Of a stretch of DNA of 7,915 bases, positions 1 through 6,136 are shown piece after piece. Every line of letters begins with the position of its first letter. Positions within the stretch are counted from its first letter, which is position 1. The notes beneath the pieces are model-generated. The model searched no databases, had not been told where the DNA came from, and was given only the letters and a program-made list of their open reading frames with translations. This stretch comes from G020353355 sp050116155 (lineage in GTDB: Bacteria > Desulfobacterota > Desulfobacteria > Desulfobacterales > JAHEIW01): NCBI GenBank assembly GCA_050116155.1, contig JASFPE010000275.1, forward strand, positions 1-7,915. The letters are read 5' to 3'. A program made the position numbers and the translations under genes.

Positions 1-441
1 GAACGCATTGATGGAAGTGGATACCCACGGGGTGTCCATGGCAATGAAATTAACGAGTATGCGAAGATCATCGGCCTTTTGGATGTCTGGGAGGCTTTAA
101 TTCATTCCCGGCCTCAAAGAGATAAATTAGTACCGTTTACGGCCGTAAAGGAGATCATCAATACGTCTAAAAACCGGTTTGAGAAAAAGTATCTCAAGGC
201 ATTATTAAACACCTTTACGGTTTTTCCATTGTACAGCTATGTGCGGCTAAACTCGGATGCTATCGGAAAAGTGATTGAAACATATCCGGATCAGCCGATG
301 CGACCGAAGGTCCGCATCATCTACGATTCCCAGAAACAGAAAGTATTAATAAACCGAATCGTTGCCCTGCCGGACGATCCACTGTTGCATATCGTTGATT
401 CTGTGACAGATGAAGAGATTCGGCAAATAGCAAAAGCCTGA
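1..441 (+). CDS. HD-GYP domain protein, C-terminal part (5' truncated by window edge)
   Basis: This is the last 146 residues of an HD-GYP phosphohydrolase; the reading frame is open from base 1, so the start lies outside the window. Residues 1-9 read ERIDGSGYP, the signature after which the family is named, followed by a G-x-x-G-x-x-I segment and DVWEALIHSRPQR, the equivalent of the usual DVYDALTSxRPYR. A C-terminal extension (about residues 75-115, with PLYSYVRLNSDAIGKVI and a P-x-R-P-K-V stretch) resembles the small beta domain that follows HD-GYP in many such proteins. Family members hydrolyse cyclic di-GMP in the cytoplasm. The HD metal ligands are upstream and cannot be checked, so catalytic competence is unknown. 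It precedes an exopolysaccharide export cluster by 85 bp on the same strand, which suggests, but does not prove, a role in its control. An internal TTG at 79 is not a credible start, because it would split the GYP domain. Confidence 0.88.
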   Translation, partial: ERIDGSGYPRGVHGNEINEYAKIIGLLDVWEALIHSRPQRDKLVPFTAVKEIINTSKNRFEKKYLKALLNTFTVFPLYSYVRLNSDAIGKVIETYPDQPMRPKVRIIYDSQKQKVLINRIVALPDDPLLHIVDSVTDEEIRQIAKA

Positions 442-526
442 TTGTAGACGTAAAGCTAAAAAAAAGAGTGGTTGGATCACTTAAAAACCTAAGTGTTCAT
501 TACTATCCACAGAAAAGGGTGTTGAC

Positions 527-1333
527 ATGTATTTAGAGCATTGGGGCCTTCAAAGAGCACCTTTCGGAAATGTACCGAGCCGTGACGTTTTTTATCGATC
601 ACCGCAGCATGAAGAAGCCCTGCGCCGGTTATTATATGCCATCGAGTATCATAAAGGGGTTGCGATGCTGACCGGCGAGGTCGGGTGTGGCAAGACCACC
701 GTTACCAAGGCCTTATTGAACCATCTAAACAAAGATCAGTTTCAGCTGAAAACCATATCCAATCCCGCCCTGCAACCGACAGATCTCATCAAGGCCATCT
801 TATTAAAATTAGGTGATAATTCGGACAACGGCAACGGCTCCAAGACCGTGCTGCTGGACCGACTGCAGAAATTGCTCTACCAGAACGCGCAAAATGGTAT
901 CAGTACAATATTGGCCATTGATGAGGCTCATGTGATCGGCAATCGCTCCACCCTGGATGAGCTCCGAATGCTGCTGAATATGCAGTTTGAAGATGATTTT
1001 TTAATTACCTTGATATTGCTCGGCCAACCGCCGCTATTAAAGAATATTACGGAATTGCAGCCGCTGAAAGAAAGAATCAGTATAAAATTTAATCTCGATC
1101 CATTGGATATTAACGATACCCTGCGTTATGTCGTGTTTCGACTAAAATGCGCCGGGGCAACCCGGGGAATATTTTCTCGGGAAGGCATTGATTTCATATA
1201 TGATTACTCGGGCGGTATACCGCTGCGGATAAACAACGTATGCGATCGATGTCTGCTGATCGGGTTGATGAGCAAAGCTAAAATTATTGACAGTAAAATT
1301 GTCGAAGATGCCATAGAGGATATTGGATCATGA
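527..1333 (+). CDS. ExeA/GspA-like AAA ATPase of a polysaccharide export locus
   Basis: A 268-residue cytoplasmic P-loop ATPase. The N-terminal MYLEHWGLQRAPFGNVP and YRSPQHEEALRRLLYAIE segments are the hallmark opening of the ExeA/GspA family and of the related ATPases next to exopolysaccharide/exosortase loci. Walker A is GEVGCGKTT (residues 50-58) and Walker B is ILAIDEAH (128-135). A sensor-1-like LILLGQPPL lies near 162-170 and a sensor-2-like GGIPLRIN at 229-236. All key residues are intact. It ends right after the AAA module and lacks the transmembrane and peptidoglycan-binding tail of ExeA, so it is the short form. The ATG is preceded by a modest AAAAGGG at 7 nt. Its TGA overlaps the alternative ATG of the exporter gene (ATGA, 1330-1333), pointing to co-translation. 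Family membership is clear; its exact role in export is inferred from context. Confidence 0.9.
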   Translation: MYLEHWGLQRAPFGNVPSRDVFYRSPQHEEALRRLLYAIEYHKGVAMLTGEVGCGKTTVTKALLNHLNKDQFQLKTISNPALQPTDLIKAILLKLGDNSDNGNGSKTVLLDRLQKLLYQNAQNGISTILAIDEAHVIGNRSTLDELRMLLNMQFEDDFLITLILLGQPPLLKNITELQPLKERISIKFNLDPLDINDTLRYVVFRLKCAGATRGIFSREGIDFIYDYSGGIPLRINNVCDRCLLIGLMSKAKIIDSKIVEDAIEDIGS

Positions 1334-1358
1334 AATTTTACAGTATTATTGAAAAGGT

Positions 1359-1364
1359 AAGGGG
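1359..1364 (+). promoter_or_regulatory. Ribosome binding site favouring the start at 1372
   Basis: AAGGGG lies 7 nt before the ATG at 1372, with a second AAGG just upstream at 1354-1357. An upstream in-frame ATG at 1330 also has an SD-like GAGGA at 1316-1320 with a 9-nt spacer. The later start gives a compact lipoprotein signal peptide, while the earlier one adds 14 mostly polar residues in front of it. The later start is therefore preferred, but both may be used. Confidence 0.5.
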
Positions 1365-1371
1365 TTATACG

Positions 1372-3582
1372 ATGATAGGCAATATCAAAACCGCTATATT
1401 TGTTGTGGGTTGTATGGCGCTAATTGCCCTGGGATGTGCCCATAGCGACCTTCGCCAATCTCCGGCGGCTACGTACAGAGCTTCGCAATCTAGCGCTGCG
1501 GCTTTAGCCGGGAATTTTCAGGCGGTCGTTGTGGAGGATTTGGACAATGATGGCCATCTGGATATCGTCGGCGGGGCGTCAAACCCGGGGATGATAACCA
1601 TTAATTATGGAGATGGTAAGGGCGGCATATCAGAAACCCAGCTTCTGCCGGTGAAAGGTGCAGTGAGCTCCGTGGCCGTGGCAGATTTCAATGAGGATGG
1701 ACTCAACGATATTGTTTTTCCGGTTCAAAAATCATCTTCCGGTATCAGAATCTGGATGAATCAATCCAAGCGAAAATGGGTTGATGCAAAAGGTCCGATT
1801 GGAATTAATAACTATCAGAGTGTCAAAACAGGCGATGTCAACGGAGATGGGCACGTCGATATTATTGCCGCCAACATCACCTCTGAAAAACAGGGTGGTG
1901 TTCAGGCGTGGCTTGGAGATGGAAAAGGCAAATGGTTTAAAGAGTGCGGTCCCACGGTTCACGGACGGTACATGGATGTGGTTGTCGCTGATTTCAATGG
2001 GGATGGGACACTGGATCTGGTTGGCGCCGGCTGGGGTACGCATGGTGCCTTGCGGCTTTGGCTGGGAGACGGTGCCGGTAATTGGGCTGCCGCATTTATC
2101 ATAAGCCATGGTCATTTCAACGGCATCACTCTCGGCGATGTTAACAACGATGGAATTCTGGACCTTTTGGCAGGATCTTACCGGCTCGGGCCTAAGATCT
2201 TTCAAGGAGACGGCAGGGGTAGATTTACTCAGATCATTGGCCCGGCGGAGTATTTAAGACGCCAGGTTAAAGCACATCCCAATCATTCTGATGAAGAAGT
2301 CATCGAGCTTACCGAAGAGAGCTTCTGGGCGGTTTTGCCGGTTGATCTGGATGGCGATGGGAGAGTTGATATTTTGGCCAGCTCGATGAATCAGCACGGA
2401 ATCCTGGCCTGGCGAAACAAAGGAAAAGATAAATGGGAGATTTTTAAGGGACAGTTTCCATCTTCCGGAACCTATTATGAAATGGTGTTGGCCGATATCA
2501 ACAATGATGGCAGTCCGGATATTTGTGCCGCCAGCTCTGGTGAGGGCATTAAGATCTGGCCGGGAAAAGCCGGCGTAACCTTCACCGCCAAAAATATGGC
2601 AATTGAACAGCTCGGCAATGCAAATCGTCTTGCGGCTTTAGAGGCTCCCCTGGAGAATAAGGTGTTTGAGACTATCGACGGGATTCCGGAATATAAAATT
2701 GGTCCCGGGGATGTGCTTGAACTGACGCTTTGGAAGGGTAACGAGCCTACCAAAGAGGAAATACTGATTCGACAGAACGGCAAGATCTCCTTCGGGTTTG
2801 TGGAGGATCTGCAGGTCAACGGTTTGACGACCTCTCAATTGGATGCGCTGCTCACGCGGCGCATTGGCGAATATGTCAGAAAACCGCGTATCGATGTTGT
2901 TGTAAAAAAACATAACAGTAAGTTTGTTACGCTTTTAGGAGCTATCACTTCTCTGGGTGTATCCGGAAAAGGGCCCGGGAAATACACGCTTACCGGCCGA
3001 ACGACATTGTTGGAAGCCATCACCAAAGCTGGCGGACCATCCCAAAATGCTAACCTGGAAGACATAAGCGTGCGCCGCAAGGATGGGCGGGCCGTCTCGC
3101 TAAATCTTTTTAAAGCGATTCAGCAGGGGGACCCTGAACAGGATTTTATTCTGGATGACGGTGATGTCGTGTTTGTACCGTTATTCGATAAATCGCAAAA
3201 TCGTGTATATGTTTTCGGAGAAGTCAAAAATCCTGGGGCATATGAATATATCGGTGCTAAAATGAAGCTGTTTGATGCGGTTTCTGAGGCCGGCGGGGCC
3301 ACAATTTTCGCTTCTACGTCGAACACGAAAGTCGTCAGAGGTGATCCGACCGCCCCTGAGATTATTTCTGCCAATCTTAAAAATTTGGTCGAAGAAGGTG
3401 ATCAAACCCAGAATGTTGTGCTTGCCGGCGGTGATCTGGTATATGTTCCGCGCAGTGGATTTGGAGAAGTCAACCTCTTTGCCAAACGTATCAGGCCGAT
3501 TTTAGAATTGATTCTTTGGCCGGCACGCATTGTCAAAGATTGGGATGACGCAGCTGATATAATAAGTGGTGATGATGATTAG
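1372..3582 (+). CDS. Outer-membrane polysaccharide export (OPX/Wza-type) lipoprotein with N-terminal seven-bladed FG-GAP propeller
   Basis: A 736-residue protein, about twice the size of ordinary Wza. Residues 1-22 form a lipoprotein signal (hydrophobic core, ALGC, predicted lipid-modified Cys22). Seven DxDxDGxxD-type calcium loops start at residues 56, 105, 155, 207, 256, 325 and 375. Each is followed by an aromatic-G-D-G-like strand such as AWLGDGKGKW. The roughly 50-residue spacing predicts a seven-bladed integrin-like beta-propeller. Next comes a Poly_export domain (about 439-513, beginning YKIGPGDVLELTLW), then two SLBB domains (about 517-603 and 610-693, each ending in a VxVP-type strand). 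Last is an amphipathic helix (about 697-724, NLFAKRIRPILELILWPARI), the equivalent of the Wza helix that builds the outer-membrane pore. The family carries polysaccharide across the periplasm and outer membrane together with Wzc. The propeller is the unusual part; its ligand is unknown. An alternative start at 1330 would give 750 residues. Confidence 0.9.
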   Translation: MIGNIKTAIFVVGCMALIALGCAHSDLRQSPAATYRASQSSAAALAGNFQAVVVEDLDNDGHLDIVGGASNPGMITINYGDGKGGISETQLLPVKGAVSSVAVADFNEDGLNDIVFPVQKSSSGIRIWMNQSKRKWVDAKGPIGINNYQSVKTGDVNGDGHVDIIAANITSEKQGGVQAWLGDGKGKWFKECGPTVHGRYMDVVVADFNGDGTLDLVGAGWGTHGALRLWLGDGAGNWAAAFIISHGHFNGITLGDVNNDGILDLLAGSYRLGPKIFQGDGRGRFTQIIGPAEYLRRQVKAHPNHSDEEVIELTEESFWAVLPVDLDGDGRVDILASSMNQHGILAWRNKGKDKWEIFKGQFPSSGTYYEMVLADINNDGSPDICAASSGEGIKIWPGKAGVTFTAKNMAIEQLGNANRLAALEAPLENKVFETIDGIPEYKIGPGDVLELTLWKGNEPTKEEILIRQNGKISFGFVEDLQVNGLTTSQLDALLTRRIGEYVRKPRIDVVVKKHNSKFVTLLGAITSLGVSGKGPGKYTLTGRTTLLEAITKAGGPSQNANLEDISVRRKDGRAVSLNLFKAIQQGDPEQDFILDDGDVVFVPLFDKSQNRVYVFGEVKNPGAYEYIGAKMKLFDAVSEAGGATIFASTSNTKVVRGDPTAPEIISANLKNLVEEGDQTQNVVLAGGDLVYVPRSGFGEVNLFAKRIRPILELILWPARIVKDWDDAADIISGDDD
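1537..2520 (+). repeat. Seven FG-GAP/VCBS calcium-loop repeats encoding a beta-propeller
   Basis: Protein-level tandem repeats within the exporter gene, measured from the first to the last calcium loop. The loops read DLDNDGHLD, DFNEDGLND, DVNGDGHVD, DFNGDGTLD, DVNNDGILD, DLDGDGRVD and DINNDGSPD. Every one keeps all four acidic or Asn ligands and the glycine. Intervals are 49, 50, 52, 49, 69 and 50 residues; the long one carries a charged insertion. The copies have diverged at DNA level, so this is an old repeat set and not a recent tandem expansion. Confidence 0.9.
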
Positions 3583-3601
3583 GGTGAAGAGGCTTCCCCT
3601 A
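3580..3601 (+). terminator. Possible intrinsic terminator or attenuator after the exporter gene
   Basis: The stop codon opens an imperfect hairpin. TAGGG (3580-3584) pairs with CCCTA (3597-3601), and GAAG (3586-3589) pairs with CTTC (3593-3596), with one bulged T (3585) and an AGG loop. The stem has 9 pairs, and the T-rich stretch TTATTTCATTT follows directly. The T tract is interrupted, so termination may be partial, lowering wzc/wzy expression relative to the exporter. No folding energy was calculated. Confidence 0.45.
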
Positions 3602-3695
3602 TTATTTCATTTCCAGGGCGAATTTGTAGGTCTTGATAAATAATATATTTTCAGTTGGTTGTTCAAGTTTCGGCAGGTTAATTTAGGTTTTAGTT
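3602..3695 (+). other. Intergenic gap between exporter and kinase genes
   Basis: AT-rich non-coding spacer between the hairpin at the end of the exporter gene and the kinase ATG. No convincing sigma-70 or sigma-54 promoter was found by eye. The kinase start has only a weak SD-like TTAGG about 8 nt upstream. If the hairpin terminates efficiently, a promoter for the kinase gene should lie here. Confidence 0.4.
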
Positions 3696-6029
3696 ATGAC
3701 GCAATACGATGTAGATTTGAGAGAGTATTGGAGAATCATCCAAAAAAGAAAAGCCTGGATTATTTTCATGGTCCTGCTGGTCGGGGTGTGCAGTTACGGG
3801 TTTTCCAAATTCAAGGAGCCCGTACCGCTTTACGAGGCGATTGCGGCCATCAAGATAGACAGGTCCACCAATGTCGCCTCGATTTTGACCGGTACCCACT
3901 GGCTTCAACAGGAGAACATGGACACCCATGCTTATATCATTAAAAGCTTTCCGGTTCTGACCCAAACAGCCAAATTACTGGGATGGATCCCCGAAGAAAT
4001 TGACTTTGATGTGATCCGGAATAATCAAGAGTATCTTTTAAGCATAGAACGGTTAAAATCCATGGTGGAAGCAGAACATCAGGAGCGGACGAATATCATT
4101 GATATAAAAGCGGTCTCAAAGGATCCCCGTGAAGCTTCCATGATTGCCAACGCATTCGCTCAAGCATATCGAGAATATAATATCCAGGAGAAGAATAAAA
4201 AAACCATCGAAACCAAGAATTTTATTGAAGAACAGCTTCAGTCGACTTCTGTAAAATTAAAAGAGGCCGAGCGTAATCTTCAAACATTTAAAGAAGGTTA
4301 TGCCTTAATTTCCCTGGATGCACAAACCCAAAATATTCTGGATAAGATTTATAGTGTTGAAACAGAGTATGAAAAAATTAAAACCAAGAGAGATGAGATT
4401 GCCTCTCAATTAAAGCTGCTGGAAAATGGTGGAAGAGATAGTCGCGGAAAATTTAAGCGGGTTTTCTTTTCGGCGCCACCGGATTCTCCGGTTTACGGAT
4501 TGAAAACAAGGCTCAGCGAATTGTTTTTGAAACGTCAAACATTGCTCATAAATCTTACCGTGAAACATCCACAGGTCAGGGAGGTTGACGATCAGATCCG
4601 GGCCGTCATTCAGGAAACAAGAAAAGAGCTCGATTCGCTTTTTAGAACCTATACCATTCGTGAACAGGATTTGCTGGAAAAACTCGCCCGTTTGCGTGAA
4701 GAAAACCAGCGCCTGCCGGAGAAAGCCCTCAAGCTGATCAGGCTGCAAAGAGAAGTTGAATTGCAGGCATCCCTGTATTCCCAGTTAAAGGAAAAATATC
4801 AGGAGACCCTGATCCAGGAGTCCAGTAAAGTTGAAGAAGTTTCGATTGTCAAACCGGCTGTCCCCCCCACCCAACCTTACAATATACCCTCCAAATTGAT
4901 GATTATCACCACCGGGATCGTCATGGGACTGATTATCGGGGTGGTTTTTGCGTTTACCTTAGAGATGTTTGATACCTCCATGGGGACCATTGAGGATGTG
5001 GAAGAATTAATGCAGGTGCCGGTGCTGGGGGTAATACCTTTCTTGCAGAGTGGCGAATTGCCAGCGGATCGTATCGAGCGAAGAGATCCGGGCAGAACGA
5101 AAATGCGGGATCTCGTCACCCATTTTAAGCCGGAGTCCATGGGGGCCGAAGCCTTTCGCGCCTTGAGGACCAATTTACAATTTTTGCGGCTGGAAACCAA
5201 AGGCAAATTATTCTTAATCACCAGTTCGTTTGTACAGGAAGGCAAAACCCTGAATGCGATAAATTTATCACTGACCATGGCCCAGGCCGGTAATAAAGTG
5301 CTATTGGTCGATGCCGATTTGCGTAAACCCCTGGTTCATAAAGCCTTTGGTCTGGCTGAGAGTCCCGGGCTATCGGATTATGTACTTGGAAACTATTGCT
5401 GGAAGGACGCAACCAATACGATATCGGACGTCATGCTGGGTGAATTTGGCATCGATAACATTCTCAAGACTCCGGGTATGGATAACTTGCATGTCATCAC
5501 GGCCGGAACCCGACCGCCCAATCCTTCTGAAATATTAAGTTCCACACGTTTTCGAGAGTTTCTGAAGGAGGCCGCAAAGGATTACAATTTTGTATTTATT
5601 GATTCGCCTCCGATATTGCCGGTGGCAGATGCTTCTGGAATTGCCACATTGGTGGACGGTGTTTTTTTGGTTTACAAGGTCGGTAAAGTCGGACGGGGTG
5701 TTTTGAGACGGGCCAAATCAAACCTCGAGAATGTGGATGCCAAATTGGTCGGTGTGATCTTAAATGGTGTAAAATCAGATGAAGGTCCGGAATATTATCG
5801 ATATCATTCTCATTATTATTATGGTCAAGAATCAGATTCCAAAGAGGCGAATAAAATCGGATCAATTTTTGATAAGATCAAAAAAACGGGATTTATCGGC
5901 AAGGTATTCTTGATCATCATGCTGATCGTGATTCTATCTGTATTGCTAGCCGTCATTTTGTGGCAAGATTTGGATATTTCCATGCAGGCTGGGCTTCTTT
6001 CATTTACGCAGCTCTTCTCTTCGAAATAA
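3696..6029 (+). CDS. wzc: Polysaccharide co-polymerase / tyrosine autokinase (Wzz-Wzc fusion) with extra C-terminal membrane helix
   Basis: A 777-residue inner-membrane BY-kinase. TM1 spans about 20-37. A periplasmic Wzz region with coiled coils (about 165-245 and 300-380) follows, then TM2 (about 401-420) preceded by the proline-rich PTQPYNIPSK. The cytoplasmic kinase has an EX2RX2R oligomerisation motif (E485, R488, R491), Walker A SSFVQEGKT (510-518), Walker A' VLLVDADLRKP (535-545) and Walker B FVFIDSPP (632-639). A tyrosine cluster YYRYHSHYYYG (700-710, six Tyr) supplies the autophosphorylation sites. In the family, cycling of this phosphorylation controls chain length and export with the OPX partner, which is encoded just upstream. 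Unusually, the protein does not end at the cluster: KIKKTGFIGK leads into a third hydrophobic helix (737-756, VFLIIMLIVILSVLLAVILW) and an acidic tail, which would place the C-terminus in the periplasm. The symbol is by family, not proven orthology. Confidence 0.92.
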   Translation: MTQYDVDLREYWRIIQKRKAWIIFMVLLVGVCSYGFSKFKEPVPLYEAIAAIKIDRSTNVASILTGTHWLQQENMDTHAYIIKSFPVLTQTAKLLGWIPEEIDFDVIRNNQEYLLSIERLKSMVEAEHQERTNIIDIKAVSKDPREASMIANAFAQAYREYNIQEKNKKTIETKNFIEEQLQSTSVKLKEAERNLQTFKEGYALISLDAQTQNILDKIYSVETEYEKIKTKRDEIASQLKLLENGGRDSRGKFKRVFFSAPPDSPVYGLKTRLSELFLKRQTLLINLTVKHPQVREVDDQIRAVIQETRKELDSLFRTYTIREQDLLEKLARLREENQRLPEKALKLIRLQREVELQASLYSQLKEKYQETLIQESSKVEEVSIVKPAVPPTQPYNIPSKLMIITTGIVMGLIIGVVFAFTLEMFDTSMGTIEDVEELMQVPVLGVIPFLQSGELPADRIERRDPGRTKMRDLVTHFKPESMGAEAFRALRTNLQFLRLETKGKLFLITSSFVQEGKTLNAINLSLTMAQAGNKVLLVDADLRKPLVHKAFGLAESPGLSDYVLGNYCWKDATNTISDVMLGEFGIDNILKTPGMDNLHVITAGTRPPNPSEILSSTRFREFLKEAAKDYNFVFIDSPPILPVADASGIATLVDGVFLVYKVGKVGRGVLRRAKSNLENVDAKLVGVILNGVKSDEGPEYYRYHSHYYYGQESDSKEANKIGSIFDKIKKTGFIGKVFLIIMLIVILSVLLAVILWQDLDISMQAGLLSFTQLFSSK

Positions 6030-6064
6030 TGGCGCTTTCCCTTCCTTTTGGCATAAACGGTTTA

Positions 6065-6090
6065 TATAATATTCAATTTGCATATTCAAT
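6065..6090 (+). promoter_or_regulatory. Possible promoter -10 box with a direct repeat upstream of wzy
   Basis: In the 107-bp gap before wzy there is a perfect -10 consensus TATAAT (6065-6070). It is followed by two copies of ATATTCAAT (6069-6077 and 6082-6090), 13 bp apart. No good -35 sits 15-18 bp upstream of the -10 (TTCCTT at 17 bp is poor; TTGGCA is only 11 bp away). It could be an activator-dependent promoter or simply AT-rich sequence. Confidence 0.25.
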
Positions 6091-6136
6091 AAGATGCAGC
6101 TAGAATTTATCTCGCACTGTTATTCAGGATAAGCTG

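Noticed and set aside
79..441. Independent 120-residue gene starting at TTG 79
   Set aside because: The frame is open to base 1 and encodes the HD-GYP signature upstream of this TTG, so it is an internal codon of a truncated gene.
478..495. Inverted repeat CACTTA-N6-TAAGTG between the HD-GYP and ATPase genes
   Set aside because: The six-pair stem has only two G/C pairs and no proper T tract follows, so it is too weak to call a terminator. It could be an operator, but nothing else supports that.
527..1333. Exosortase/PEP-CTERM (XrtA) system suggested by the ATPase type
   Set aside because: No exosortase, PEP-CTERM protein or XrtA-type separate chain-length/kinase pair is present in the window, and the Wzc here is a single fused protein. 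The link can only be tested with flanking sequence.
1732..2205. Minus-strand ORF of 157 residues inside the exporter gene
   Set aside because: It lies wholly antisense to the well-supported propeller region and has no recognisable domain. It is a by-product of the repetitive GAT/GGN codons.
6047..6063. Sigma-54-like TTGGCATA before wzy
   Set aside because: The GG of the -24 element is present, but the GC dinucleotide expected at -12 is replaced by TT at the required spacing.
6079..6098. Short inverted repeat TGCAT-N10-ATGCA before wzy
   Set aside because: Five-bp arms in AT-rich DNA are expected by chance, and no T run follows.
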